Assembly: GCA_022781985.1 (NCBI GenBank)
Contig: JALESH010000084.1
Coordinates: 1 to 35,693, forward strand
Source of the DNA: Lachnospiraceae bacterium
GTDB taxonomy: Bacteria; Bacillota; Clostridia; Lachnospirales; Lachnospiraceae
Direction of reading: 5' to 3'
DNA: 35,693 bases
Of this stretch, positions 1-8,656 are shown piece after piece. Within the stretch, counting starts at the first letter, position 1; every line of letters starts with the position of its first letter. A model generated the notes under the pieces. It saw only the letters and a program-made list of their open reading frames with translations, had not been told where the DNA came from and did no database searches. A program made the position numbers and the translations under genes.

Positions 1-141
1 GTAGGCCTTCCTTGCCCGGGCATCCAGCTTCACATACCGGTAATTATCGATCCGCTCCGGGAGCTCTAGGTAGTCCTTGGCCGAAAGGCTGATGCAAATA
101 TCCTGGATCCGATGTCTAATCTCTTCCTCCGCGCCAGGTAA
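1..141. repeat. Direct terminal repeat, copy 1
   Basis: Bases 1-141 are identical to 35553-35693. The repeat lies inside the SNF2 helicase gene, and joining the ends restores that gene in frame. A perfect 141-base end overlap is what a de Bruijn assembler with k=141 leaves on a circular or circularly permuted molecule, so it is probably an assembly overlap and not a physical terminal repeat. The true unit would be 35552 bp. Confidence 0.95.
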
Positions 142-768
142 TGGGTCGTAAGAGAAAATGGTTGTCCGGTTCCTGGAGCCCGGAACGAAATAATTATTCC
201 GGTATTCGGTCAGTGTTCGCCCCAGCCTTACGCCCCCATCCAGCAAATACACCTGGGCCCACAAGTCAGTCAGACCATTAGGGGATGGGGTGCCTGTCAG
301 CTCCACCAGCCGGCGAATATGCCGGCGGATGTTTTTTAATGCCTTAAATCGTTTGGCCTGATGGTTTTTAAAGCTGCTGGACTCGTCCAGCACCACCATG
401 TCGAAAGGCCAGTCATTGCGGTAATAGTCTACCAGCCAAGGGATATTTTCCCGATTGATCACATAGACGTTTCCGGGGCTATTCAGTGCACGGATCCGCT
501 GGCTTTTGCTGCCCAGTACCGCCTGCACCTTCAAAAATTTTAGGTGATCCCACTTAGCCTGCTCCCTGGACCAGGTATCCTCCGCCACCTTCTTTGGCGC
601 CACCACAAGACAACGGGAAATCTGCAGTCGGTTAAAAACCAGGTCATTAATCGCTGTCAGGGTGATTACGGTCTTTCCCAGCCCCATGTCCAGAAAAAGG
701 GCCAGGGCATCCTCCTGAATGATGCGCGTAATGCAGTATTTCTGGTAGTTATGCGGTGTAAATTTCAT
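1..768 (-). CDS. SNF2-family DEAD-like helicase, N-terminal part (continues at 35552 across the circle)
   Basis: Encodes the first 256 residues of a phage SNF2/superfamily 2 helicase of about 467 residues, the rest being 34917-35552. The ATG at 768 opens MKFTPHNYQKYC. A Walker A motif, DMGLGKT, is near residues 30-36, motif II DESS is near residue 128, and ELTGTP (motif III-like) follows. Such ATP-dependent DNA translocases sit in Clostridia phage replication modules and probably remodel DNA or forks; the exact role is inferred. The start overlaps the VRR-NUC stop as ATGA, indicating translational coupling. The protein lacks large insertions, so it is a compact phage version of the family. 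Confidence 0.93.
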   Translation of the reverse strand, partial: MKFTPHNYQKYCITRIIQEDALALFLDMGLGKTVITLTAINDLVFNRLQISRCLVVAPKKVAEDTWSREQAKWDHLKFLKVQAVLGSKSQRIRALNSPGNVYVINRENIPWLVDYYRNDWPFDMVVLDESSSFKNHQAKRFKALKNIRRHIRRLVELTGTPSPNGLTDLWAQVYLLDGGVRLGRTLTEYRNNYFVPGSRNRTTIFSYDPLPGAEEEIRHRIQDICISLSAKDYLELPERIDNYRYVKLDARARKAY

Positions 769-1061
769 CGCTTTCCTCTCTCTCTGTCCAGAATGGCTCG
801 GATGACTGATGCTGCAGATTCCTCATCGTCCACTACTGCTGTCATGCAGCCCAGGGTCTCCAGCTCCCTTTTTCGGTGCTCCTGCAGTTTCCGGGGTGTT
901 TCCCCCTTTTTTTTCAGCTCAACGAAACAGATACGGCCTTCCGGAAGGATGACGATTCGGTCTGGCACCCCAGCATTTCCGGGGGACACAAATTTATAAG
1001 CTTTTCCACCCGCCTGTTTCACCATCTCACGAAATTTCTCTTCCAGCTCGCTTTCTCTCAT
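765..1061 (-). CDS. VRR-NUC domain nuclease
   Basis: A 98-residue protein matching the VRR-NUC fold (PD-(D/E)XK-related nuclease) that accompanies SNF2 helicases in phages. The core GVPDRIVILPEGRICFVELK carries the catalytic D of the PDR motif and the ExK pair in VELK; an N-terminal helix with QAGGKAYKF leads into it. The ATG at 1061 is chosen because AAGGGAG lies about 10 bases upstream; the frame stays open further upstream into non-coding sequence, but that part looks random. The stop overlaps the helicase start by four bases. Likely acts on replication or recombination intermediates, or processes DNA together with the helicase (inference). Confidence 0.92.
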   Translation of the reverse strand: MRESELEEKFREMVKQAGGKAYKFVSPGNAGVPDRIVILPEGRICFVELKKKGETPRKLQEHRKRELETLGCMTAVVDDEESAASVIRAILDRERGKR

Positions 1062-1345
1062 CCAATCCAACTCCCTTCGTCTTCTCTCATGCACACGTGC
1101 CTGCACGCCATTTCTTACGCGTGCGCACGCGCACGTACGCGTATATTTCACGTGTGCAGGGGTACAGGGGTACATATTACCCTTATTTCCCTTGTATAAT
1201 ATATTTATATATAAAAGAATGTTTACATGTTTACAGATGGCAATTTCTCCAGCATTTAAGCGGCTTTCAGCGTCAACATTAGAATGTTTTTTGCTGTTTA
1301 CATGTTTACAATTCAATGTAAACATTATTAAAACATTTAGAATGT
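1062..1345. other. Intergenic region, candidate replication origin
   Basis: 284 bp without a convincing gene between the primase-helicase and VRR-NUC genes. It holds, from left: a 31-base strictly alternating purine-pyrimidine run (1116-1146, Z-DNA prone), a tandem AGGGGTAC pair (1158-1173), a very AT-rich stretch (about 1180-1220) suited to duplex opening, and a cluster of TGTTTACA iterons starting at 1220. Iterons plus an AT-rich element next to a VirE-type initiator/primase is the usual look of a phage origin. Origin function is inferred. Confidence 0.55.
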
Positions 1346-1366
1346 TTACACCCCAGAATGTTTGCA
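1220..1366. repeat. TGTTTACA iteron cluster
   Basis: The octamer TGTTTACA occurs at 1220-1227, 1228-1235, 1295-1302, 1303-1310 and 1343-1350, inverted as TGTAAACA at 1317-1324, and degenerate as TGTTTGCA at 1359-1366. The pairs at 1220-1235 and 1295-1310 form an identical 16-mer, and several copies are preceded by GAA. The last copies overlap the 3' end of the primase-helicase gene. Read directly from sequence; the role as initiator binding sites is inferred. Confidence 0.7.
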
Positions 1367-3784
1367 GCTTATGAACCCTCTTTGCAACCCATATTCTCCT
1401 CCAAATCTGGCAACTCCCTTTGCCCTCTCCCAGCCATCCATCCTCTCCAGAACACTGTTGATCTCCTTGGCATCGGACTTCTTCATCCGCGTATGACCAG
1501 GCATCCTGAAACACTCGTTCCAGATCTCCAAGGCACAGATCCTGTCCCGGTATACCAGCTGGTCTTCCTGATCCTGCTTCCTATCAAACTCTGCTCCTAG
1601 CCAGCTGATCCTCTCATACATACTTTTCCTGTACCAGTCCTTCGGTACTTTTCGCTCCAAAAACTCCCTGATAACCCCCTCCGAGTAGGATGCCTCCCGG
1701 TGCTCCTCCTGGACGTTTTCGGCCAGCTTCTGAGCCTCCGAAGACAGCGTCAGGGGCTCCCCTAACCGGTACAGGCAGACCGCTTCTGCCCAGATCTGTG
1801 CAACCTCTCCCGGCAGGTGCTTCCATACATTTTTTGAATGCCCGCTGCCCTTTAAATCCACCGGCCAGAACCGCCTGTTACCCGTATAGTCTTTTAAAAA
1901 TTCCTGCTCGTTTGTGGTTCCTACGATAATGCACTGCCTTAGGTGTTTTTGTGTTCTCCGCCCATAGGCCGATCGGTAAATATCATCGCCCTTGGACAGG
2001 AACTGCTTGACGGTGTTCATCTCTGATTTTGTCATACCTGTCAGTTCCCCGGCCTCCAGGATCCAGTAGCCCTGTAAAAGCTCCGCAGCGTCCTTGCCCT
2101 CAAAGGTGCACAGGCTGTCACTGTACCAATCCATGCCCAGGACCCGAAAAAAGGTGCTTTTGCCCACCCCCTGCCGCCCGGCCAGGATCAGCATGGTGTC
2201 AAACTTTACACCGGGGTGGAACACCCGGGCCACTGCTCCAACTAAGGTCTTACGCACAGCCTCTCTGGTGTACAGGGTGTCCTCTGCGCCGAAATAGTCA
2301 ATTAGCAGCGTATCGATCCTTGCCACGCCATCCCACTGCAACTGCTCCAGCCAGTCCCTGAGCGGGTGGATCTGGTGACCCCTGCTGTAAACGGAAAGGC
2401 CGTCCATGACACGCTCCTTTCCTGTGATCCCATATACCAGCTCCAGGTAAAATCGCAGACCCGCGTCGTCATCATCCCGCCACTGCCTGACTGTATAAGG
2501 ATAGGATGCCGGCTCCCAGGGCAGGCAGCCGCAGGACATCACCCTACCGGACATGGCATCCAGGTAAACCCTGTCCTTCAGCTGTGGGTCGTGCTCCAAT
2601 ACCGTTTGTACGTTGTGAATGGTGGATAGAACCTTCCCCGTCTGCTGGTTCCGCTGAAGCTTCAGCACCCAGTCACTGTCCCCTTCCTCCAGACTCCCTC
2701 CTGTGAGCTGCTCAAAGCTGGCCACAGCCTCCGCGTGCCTCTCCCTTGCCAGGCTTTCCGCCACTGCCGGGGTCTCCGCCGCGAACTGGCACATCAGCTT
2801 AAAGGAAGGCAGGTTCCCCACTGGGGTATCCGGTTTCGATTCATCGTCTTCCTCCCCGAACAAATGGATCCTTACCAGGTCGAAAGAATTCACGAGCCTG
2901 CCGGAGCAAGGGTCTGTGGCGTGGTGGCTGTAAAGGAATTTTCCATCCTCATATAGTACTGCGCCGCCCACAGTGCTGCCTCCGGTGTAGGTAAATCGCC
3001 CAGTGTCCGCACAGGGCTCATAGATCCCCGGCAGGAATTGATCCATGGCCTCCTCTATGGTAAACTGTCTGCAGAATGCCCCTACAATCCCCTTTTTGCC
3101 CAGGGGGTCTCCCTGCTTCCTGGCCGACCTGTCCCGGATTTTTGATGCACCAGGAACCTCCGGCCATTCCGCCACGTTCCGCCAGTCCGTATAGGATGCA
3201 AGCATCCCCTCTTTGGAAAGAAAGGGCTTGTCTTCATACACAAAAACATATTCGCTGTCCATGCTGCAGCTTGGCCAGTACATAAGGCGCACCGGCTCAA
3301 AGGTCGTAGGGTCAAAAATTTGCATCCCGATAAAGGATGCCAGCTTTCTTGCAATGGGCTCATATTCGTCCGGCCCACAGGGCGCATCCAGAGGGACGAT
3401 CACTCGCAGCCTGGGGGCCGCCCCTTCATGCTTCCTGGTGGAATAGACTCCATAGGCGCATCCCAGCCCGGACAGGATGCCCAGCACCTGCTGTGTCCCT
3501 CCAGGCTCTATGGTATCCGCATCCAATGTGATCAGATGCCTCTCCCCTGCATTCCCATTCTTTCTGCGGCTCCCGGTAAGGACACCCCCTACAAAGCCCC
3601 CTACGTCCTTTAGTTCGTCCTGTTTCTGCTTCGGCAGGGATTTATACTCCTGGAAGCTTTCCTGTGTCCTTATGGGCTGGGAAAGCCTTACCAGAAATTC
3701 AGACCAGTACAGTTCCTGCCCATTCCACTGGGTCGCTTTCCTGCTGTTTCCTGTTGTTATCCTGATCTTTCTGTCGTACTGCAT
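1346..3784 (-). CDS. VirE/VapE-type primase-helicase (replication protein)
   Basis: About 812 residues. The C-terminal half is a virulence-associated E (DUF5906-like) P-loop ATPase with Walker A AGRQGVGKST near residue 538 and downstream EAGELTG and GTTNEQEFL motifs typical of SF3-like phage helicases. The N-terminal part has ITLDADT followed by YSTRKH and PRLRVIVPL, consistent with an archaeo-eukaryotic primase-like (PrimPol) domain, so it probably primes and unwinds DNA at the origin. ATG 3784 is chosen because AGGGGG lies six bases upstream; it begins 10 bases after the polymerase stop. The iteron cluster overlaps its 3' end. Primase activity is inferred from motifs. Confidence 0.93.
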   Translation of the reverse strand: MQYDRKIRITTGNSRKATQWNGQELYWSEFLVRLSQPIRTQESFQEYKSLPKQKQDELKDVGGFVGGVLTGSRRKNGNAGERHLITLDADTIEPGGTQQVLGILSGLGCAYGVYSTRKHEGAAPRLRVIVPLDAPCGPDEYEPIARKLASFIGMQIFDPTTFEPVRLMYWPSCSMDSEYVFVYEDKPFLSKEGMLASYTDWRNVAEWPEVPGASKIRDRSARKQGDPLGKKGIVGAFCRQFTIEEAMDQFLPGIYEPCADTGRFTYTGGSTVGGAVLYEDGKFLYSHHATDPCSGRLVNSFDLVRIHLFGEEDDESKPDTPVGNLPSFKLMCQFAAETPAVAESLARERHAEAVASFEQLTGGSLEEGDSDWVLKLQRNQQTGKVLSTIHNVQTVLEHDPQLKDRVYLDAMSGRVMSCGCLPWEPASYPYTVRQWRDDDDAGLRFYLELVYGITGKERVMDGLSVYSRGHQIHPLRDWLEQLQWDGVARIDTLLIDYFGAEDTLYTREAVRKTLVGAVARVFHPGVKFDTMLILAGRQGVGKSTFFRVLGMDWYSDSLCTFEGKDAAELLQGYWILEAGELTGMTKSEMNTVKQFLSKGDDIYRSAYGRRTQKHLRQCIIVGTTNEQEFLKDYTGNRRFWPVDLKGSGHSKNVWKHLPGEVAQIWAEAVCLYRLGEPLTLSSEAQKLAENVQEEHREASYSEGVIREFLERKVPKDWYRKSMYERISWLGAEFDRKQDQEDQLVYRDRICALEIWNECFRMPGHTRMKKSDAKEINSVLERMDGWERAKGVARFGGEYGLQRGFISCKHSGV

Positions 3785-3794
3785 GCTGCGCCCC

Positions 3795-5759
3795 CTAATC
3801 CTTCTTGTAATAATATGCTTCAAAACCATCTGCCTCCAATGGAAGCCCTTCCGCCCAGCAGGGCAGCCGGCACATCAGCCGGATGGCCTCCTCCAGACTC
3901 TGTCCGCTTCCCTCAGGTGCCTCCAGCACCACCTCGTCATGAATATGAAAGCTGGTGGCATAGCCTCCAAACTGCAGGTTCGCCAAGGCATTGGCCAATA
4001 GATCCCTGGACGTAGCCTGAACAATGTTCTCTACCAGCTTCCCTCCATAGGTTGACAGTGAGGCCCATTTGCGGGTTTTTTGATCCACCCCCTGGAAATG
4101 AATGGCCTCCCGCCCCAGCTCATTCTGCCGGATCTCAGGCTTATAGTAATATAGCCGCCTACCGCTTAGCAGACGGATCATCAGATAGTCCTCATCTCTC
4201 TCAAAGGAAACACCACAGGGCAGAGAACTTTGGACACCATACCTGACAGTTTCCAGGGCATGTCTCTCTGCCTGATACCAAAAATCTACAATCCTTCTGT
4301 TGCTGCCCCTCCACCGTTTGACAATGTCCGGAAGTTCTTCTTCCGAAAGCCCCATGTTTAACGCCCCCATGGAAACAAGGGAGCCTTTCCCTCCTTGATA
4401 TCCGAGGGCCAGTTCTGCAATCTTGCCTTTTGCCCGCAGGCTATATTCCGGGTTCCCTTTTCGTATTTTTTCCACTGGCACACCAAACATAGTTGATGCA
4501 GACGCTTCGTAAATTTTCCCGTGGGTACGGAATACTTCCATCCGCCACTGCTCCCCGGCCAGCCAGGACAGCACCCGCGCCTCGATTGCTGAGAAATCTG
4601 CTACCAGGAACTTATGCCCCGGTGCCGGGACAAAGGCTGTCCGGATCAGCTGGGACAGGATGTCCGGGATGCTTCCGTAAATTGTCTGCAGGATATCCCC
4701 CCGGCCCTCTTTCACCAGCTGTCTAGCCAGATCAAGTGTAGCGATGTAGTTCCGGGGCAGGTTCTGGATCTGCACCAGCCGCCCCGCCCACCGGCCTGTC
4801 CGGTTGGCCCCATAAAACTGTAAAAGCCCTCGGATGCGCCCATCCGGGCAAACACAAGCCGCCATGGCCTGGTACTTTTTTACAGAGGTCTTCCCGAGTT
4901 CCTTTCGCAGCTTCAGCACCTCTTTCACCAGTTGGTCTCCCTCCTTGTCTGCCAAGAGGCTGGATACTGTTTGCTTGTCCAGGCTCTCCAGCTCCTGTCC
5001 GGCATGCAGCTCTACCCACTGCTTTAACTGGGCCACGCTGTTAGGGTTCTCCAGTCCTGTCAGCTCCCTGGCTTTTCCGGAAAGCTCTTCCTTTGTCTGG
5101 CTGCTGATGTTTAGTGCTCCCTGTACAAGTTCCAGGTCTATGGCGGCTCCCCGTTGGTTGATCTGCTGATCCAGTACCCATAGCTGCCGTTCCTGCTCTG
5201 GCATGGGGTGCTTCTGGAGGATCCTATGGATCTCCCTCTCACTCTCTACGTCTCTGGCACAGTATTCTTTGAACAGCTGCCATTTCTGTTTATCATGGTA
5301 CCAGTAGTTTCTGGTGCGCCCATAGTTGGTCCTGCATGGAATGCAGGGGATGCAAAAGTAACGGATCAGCTGACGGCCCACGGCCATCTTCTGACGATCC
5401 TCCGAAATTCCCATCGCCTTCCCTGCCTGGCCAAGCTGGCCTGGAAAGCCACAGTAATAGGAATGGGTCATGGTACAGTGCCACTGGCTGATGTCCGTAG
5501 TATAAAACCTGTTGATACAGTTAATCTCAAAAGCCGCATTATGAGCTACCTTTTCCACCTTAGGGCTGCATAAGTCTGCAAGAACCTCTCCGGGTATTTG
5601 TTCTCCTGCCGCAAGGTCTACCACCCTCACTGGTTCCCAGTCATAGGCATAAGCAAACAAGAGGATCTCAAAAGATGGGGACTGCGCATACCGGTACAGC
5701 CCAGCTTTTTTGATATCAACGTCCGAAAATGTCTCTAGGTCAATGTGTAAGGTTCTCAT
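3795..5759 (-). CDS. Family A DNA polymerase with 3'-5' exonuclease
   Basis: A 654-residue phage replicative polymerase. The exonuclease domain shows DLET (Exo I, near residue 7), HNAAFE (Exo II, near residue 75) and YCARD (Exo III). The polymerase domain shows motif A DFSAIEAR near residue 386, motif B with GKIAELALGYQGG near 446 and motif C IHDEVVLE near 606. All catalytic acidic residues appear intact. It is shorter than bacterial Pol I because the 5' nuclease is absent, as usual in phages. The start overlaps the DUF2815 stop as ATGA, so translation is coupled; the primase-helicase follows. It replicates the phage genome. Confidence 0.96.
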   Translation of the reverse strand: MRTLHIDLETFSDVDIKKAGLYRYAQSPSFEILLFAYAYDWEPVRVVDLAAGEQIPGEVLADLCSPKVEKVAHNAAFEINCINRFYTTDISQWHCTMTHSYYCGFPGQLGQAGKAMGISEDRQKMAVGRQLIRYFCIPCIPCRTNYGRTRNYWYHDKQKWQLFKEYCARDVESEREIHRILQKHPMPEQERQLWVLDQQINQRGAAIDLELVQGALNISSQTKEELSGKARELTGLENPNSVAQLKQWVELHAGQELESLDKQTVSSLLADKEGDQLVKEVLKLRKELGKTSVKKYQAMAACVCPDGRIRGLLQFYGANRTGRWAGRLVQIQNLPRNYIATLDLARQLVKEGRGDILQTIYGSIPDILSQLIRTAFVPAPGHKFLVADFSAIEARVLSWLAGEQWRMEVFRTHGKIYEASASTMFGVPVEKIRKGNPEYSLRAKGKIAELALGYQGGKGSLVSMGALNMGLSEEELPDIVKRWRGSNRRIVDFWYQAERHALETVRYGVQSSLPCGVSFERDEDYLMIRLLSGRRLYYYKPEIRQNELGREAIHFQGVDQKTRKWASLSTYGGKLVENIVQATSRDLLANALANLQFGGYATSFHIHDEVVLEAPEGSGQSLEEAIRLMCRLPCWAEGLPLEADGFEAYYYKKD

Positions 5760-6433
5760 CCGATTCCCATTATGCCACCGGCCATCATGGGGCCACCGGT
5801 GGCAGGGTCAATCTGCTGGAACTGCGTAGGCTGTGCATACTGTGACTGCTGGAACTGCGTAGGCTGTGCATACTGTGACTGCTGATAAGTTCCTGTCATG
5901 CCGCTATAACTGTTGCTCCCCCCGAAGGCTTCCTCTGCACTAACCTGGAAGGTGAGCGGCTCTCCGTCTTCAATCTTTTGAACAGCATTCAGTCCGCATC
6001 CGATCCCCTTGTTCCCGTTTTTGTTATACGCGAAAAAATTGATATTTGCACGGATATAGCACCCGCTGTACAATTCTGCCGGGTTGATGATGGGCTGCAG
6101 ATCCAACCCTACGATGGACGGTTGGAGATATGAGGATGCTGTCATCACCATGTGCCCCTTGCACTCTTCCCCAAAGGCTTCTCCGGAAGGTCTTAATCCG
6201 TCCCCGTCATGGATGGGGATCCGGCACATGGGTGGTACCATGCCGTTAAATACCGTCTGTGCACTCTCCTGCTTTACTTTTTCGATCTCCCCGTAGATTG
6301 CGTTGATGATTGCAACATCTGTCTTTGGGATCAGAAGCGTAATAGAATATTTAGGATCCCCCCCGTTTTCCGGCACCCTGGGCTGGAATATGTTTACATA
6401 GGATGCCCTTACTTTTCCTGTTGTGATTGCCAT
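5756..6433 (-). CDS. DUF2815 protein, probable ssDNA-binding replication factor
   Basis: 225 residues. The N-terminal MAITTGKVRASYVNIFQP and ITLLIPKTD, with later NINFFAYNKNG, match the DUF2815 family, which has an OB-like fold and sits in the place of SSB in Clostridia phage replication operons. The ATG at 6433 has AAGGAGG upstream; an in-frame upstream extension is not supported. The C-terminal tail is low complexity: AEEAFGGSNSY, then two copies of an 11-residue Gln-rich unit (QQSQYAQPTQF) and a Gly/Met-rich end, resembling the disordered tail of SSB proteins. The stop overlaps the polymerase start. The ssDNA-binding role is from family context, not shown here. Confidence 0.88.
   Translation of the reverse strand: MAITTGKVRASYVNIFQPRVPENGGDPKYSITLLIPKTDVAIINAIYGEIEKVKQESAQTVFNGMVPPMCRIPIHDGDGLRPSGEAFGEECKGHMVMTASSYLQPSIVGLDLQPIINPAELYSGCYIRANINFFAYNKNGNKGIGCGLNAVQKIEDGEPLTFQVSAEEAFGGSNSYSGMTGTYQQSQYAQPTQFQQSQYAQPTQFQQIDPATGGPMMAGGIMGIG
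5813..5878. repeat. 33-bp tandem repeat, two copies
   Basis: Units 5813-5845 and 5846-5878 appear identical and encode the duplicated Gln/Tyr/Pro segment of the DUF2815 tail. The unit is a multiple of three, so copy number can change without a frameshift. Confidence 0.85.
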
Positions 6434-6434
6434 G

Positions 6435-7658
6435 TTATTTTTCCTCCTTATATGTATTTTTTCCGCCGAAGGCTTCCTCTGCCCTGGATCCAATATTTAT
6501 GGCCGGCCTCTTATCATCTGCCGGCGCAAGGGTGGGTTTTCCTTGCGGTTTGATGATGTAAGGAGTGAGAAGTTTCCCTCTCTGTTCCTTTGGTATCAAT
6601 TTCTCCAGCTCCCCTAATGGGATAGGTTTTTTAGTGTAAAGTACTGCTTCTTCATATCCGGCGGCCATTAATCCGGCAAAAACCTGATCAGGATTGGTCA
6701 GCTCTCTGTTGCTTCGCCCTTCCACCAGCTTCCATCCAGGCACATCCTGTCCTTTCAGCAGCTCTCCCTGGGCATAGGCCTCCAGCTTGCCCACCCAATC
6801 TTTTAAGAACTGGGCACGTTTCAGGATGCTCCCCACTTCCTCGTTTGATAACAGTGGTGGCTTCCTGATCTGGTCAGTGGCCTTGTCTAGCGCCTCATCC
6901 ATCAGGGACATGTGCATATCTGCGGTTGCCCTGCATCGGCCGTAGACCTTGCAAAAACCCTCCTTGCAGTAACTTCCGGGACTGAACTCCCCCTCCCCTT
7001 TATAGGCTAGGGCTGAACGGGGTTTTACGAAGGAATCCCCCCAGTCCAAAAGATCTTTCCGTGTTGTTGTCCACAAAGAATAGTTCCGGATCCGTGGCTG
7101 TACAATGTGGAAATGTACGTTTTCTATGGTAAAGAGCATTTTATACTCATTCCAGGCTCCCAACCCATAAAGTGCCATTTGTGGGTTATTTTCCGCTTTC
7201 ACAGGAACTCCCATTCCGTATTTAAAATCAATAATATGCATATCGTTTCCATAGATAATGATGCAGTCCCCTGTCCCAAAGCCTTCCGGAGCCCAAGGGC
7301 TGTAGTCCAGCCGTTTTTCCACTGCTACAAATGGCGCATGTGGGAATTCGAAAGAAATGGATGACACATAATCCACATATTCATCTGTATAGCTTTCCAT
7401 CTCTGCCTGATAAAGTTCCTCCCCCTGCAGCTTTTTCAGGCGGCTCTTATAGGTACGATCCGACATGTTTCTGTCCACAAACAGACGGTTCAGCTTCAGC
7501 TCGCAGATCGCGTGAGCCAATGTTCCCTCTTTGGCATAGTCTGATTCCACATCTGGCATACTTTCCTCCAGCACGGCAGAGGGAGTGCAGTAAAGCCATT
7601 TTTTAGCGCTGGAGGCGGACAGCAACGCATGCTTTCTTTCTTCCATTTTCTTTCCCAT
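6435..7658 (-). CDS. DUF2800 protein, Cas4/RecB-like PD-(D/E)XK nuclease
   Basis: 407 residues. HALLSASSAKKWLYCTPSA at the start and YAKEGTLAHAICE are hallmarks of DUF2800. GTGDCIIIYG and HIIDFKYGMG supply the D and the D-x-K part of a PD-(D/E)XK site, and Cys-rich CKEGFCKVYGRC could bind an Fe-S cluster as in Cas4/AddB relatives. Found next to DUF2815 and PolA in many Firmicutes phages; probably an exonuclease for replication or recombination. ATG 7658 shares a base with the upstream stop (TGATG); ATG 7646 is an alternative. The C terminus ends with AEEAFGGKNTY, close to a motif in DUF2815. Confidence 0.9.
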   Translation of the reverse strand: MGKKMEERKHALLSASSAKKWLYCTPSAVLEESMPDVESDYAKEGTLAHAICELKLNRLFVDRNMSDRTYKSRLKKLQGEELYQAEMESYTDEYVDYVSSISFEFPHAPFVAVEKRLDYSPWAPEGFGTGDCIIIYGNDMHIIDFKYGMGVPVKAENNPQMALYGLGAWNEYKMLFTIENVHFHIVQPRIRNYSLWTTTRKDLLDWGDSFVKPRSALAYKGEGEFSPGSYCKEGFCKVYGRCRATADMHMSLMDEALDKATDQIRKPPLLSNEEVGSILKRAQFLKDWVGKLEAYAQGELLKGQDVPGWKLVEGRSNRELTNPDQVFAGLMAAGYEEAVLYTKKPIPLGELEKLIPKEQRGKLLTPYIIKPQGKPTLAPADDKRPAINIGSRAEEAFGGKNTYKEEK

Positions 7659-8179
7659 CAGATCTGAGCACCTACCCCTCTGAGCATGGTGGCGAACTCA
7701 CCATAGCGTTCCTTTGGCAGTTCTGTCATGGCCTGGATCCCGAACTGCTGCAGGATGCCCATGACCTGAGGACCCTTTCCGGCAGACATCAGCCCGGCAG
7801 CTGCCACCTGGAGCTGCTCTATGGTATAGCCCTGTACGTTTGCTGTTGTGGGCACCACGGGCTGACCTCCCGAACCGGCCTGCCCCGGCTGTGTAGGTAA
7901 CTGATTCGCTGTCTGCGGCGGCATCATAGGAACAGCCTGCTGTCCTGCCGGGGGATTTACCGGATGCGCCATTGGCACAGCCTGTTGGGCTGTCTGCGGC
8001 GGCATCATAGGAGCGGCCTGCTGCGCTGCCGGAGGATTTACCGGCTGTGTAGACGGGATCCCTGCGAGTGCTGCAGCCCCCGCGGCATGTTTTGCATGGC
8101 AGTGCCCTGCAAGGCGGTTAATTGCTTCCGTCAGTTCTGTTATCCCCTCAACAATGATTTTGACTTCAATTTTGTTCAT
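7658..8179 (-). CDS. Proline/glutamine-rich phage protein, unknown function
   Basis: 173 residues with a strong AAGGAGG site before the ATG. An N-terminal helix (residues 1-30) is followed by a low-complexity linker of about 70 residues, with repeated blocks such as PVNPPA, QQAVPM and MMPPQTA, then a helical C-terminal domain containing YTIEQLQVAAAGLMSAGKG and MGILQQFGIQAM. This layout, two structured ends joined by a flexible linker, suggests an adaptor or oligomerising protein in the replication module. I do not recognise a named domain. It is coupled to DUF2800 by an overlapping stop/start. Confidence 0.85.
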   Translation of the reverse strand: MNKIEVKIIVEGITELTEAINRLAGHCHAKHAAGAAALAGIPSTQPVNPPAAQQAAPMMPPQTAQQAVPMAHPVNPPAGQQAVPMMPPQTANQLPTQPGQAGSGGQPVVPTTANVQGYTIEQLQVAAAGLMSAGKGPQVMGILQQFGIQAMTELPKERYGEFATMLRGVGAQI

Positions 8180-8206
8180 TCTTTCTTCCTCCTTATGGTA
8201 CTTGAT

Positions 8207-8656
8207 TTATTTGTTGCTTTTCTCTTTCCTGACCTTATCCTTCTGGACATCCCCAGCGAATACCGGAAGCCTTTCATCATTGATCATGTAAAATTCCACA
8301 TCCCTGTACATGAAATAGTATCTTAACGGATTTTTTGCATTTGTTGTAACTTCTTCCACCAACTTTGCTCCGATCGCATCCGCAAGGATCTCAATTCCGC
8401 TGTATATCTGCATTTTTTCTTCCGTCAGCGTTACCTCTCTCACTTTGCCTGTGGACAGTTCCAGGCATCTGTTTCCATGAATCTTCCTGATGCAATACAC
8501 CATCAGATCCAGCCACTCCATGATCTTTTCTTTATCACCTTGACAAACTTCCTTCGCCTGGGCTAATATGGGTATGGAAATATCTCTATTTCCATTTTTT
8601 GGTTCTGCGTGGCTTCCTACGGCGTTAGCAGAACCATTTTCATGTCCTTTAATCAT
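8207..8656 (-). CDS. Hypothetical early phage protein
   Basis: 149 residues. ATG 8656 has AGGAGG upstream; a TTG three bases earlier is less likely. The protein is soluble and mixed alpha/beta by eye, with WLDLMVYCIRKIHGN, a central EKMQIYSGIEILADAIGAKL and YYFMYRDVEFYMI. The last residues are Lys-rich. There is no recognised domain, and no membrane segment or catalytic motif. It lies between the small membrane protein and the proline-rich protein in the early operon, and its start overlaps the previous stop by a few bases. Confidence 0.8.
   Translation of the reverse strand: MIKGHENGSANAVGSHAEPKNGNRDISIPILAQAKEVCQGDKEKIMEWLDLMVYCIRKIHGNRCLELSTGKVREVTLTEEKMQIYSGIEILADAIGAKLVEEVTTNAKNPLRYYFMYRDVEFYMINDERLPVFAGDVQKDKVRKEKSNK

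Noticed and set aside
1081-1180. CRISPR-like or tRNA-like element in the repeat-rich intergenic region
   Set aside because: Repeats are 8-mers without regular spacers, and no cloverleaf is visible; no CRISPR or tRNA was found anywhere in the window.
1062-1514. Upstream extension of the VRR-NUC gene to a 249-residue protein
   Set aside because: The added part crosses the iterons and Z-DNA-prone run, overlaps the end of the primase-helicase gene and lacks domain features; the ATG at 1061 has a ribosome site.
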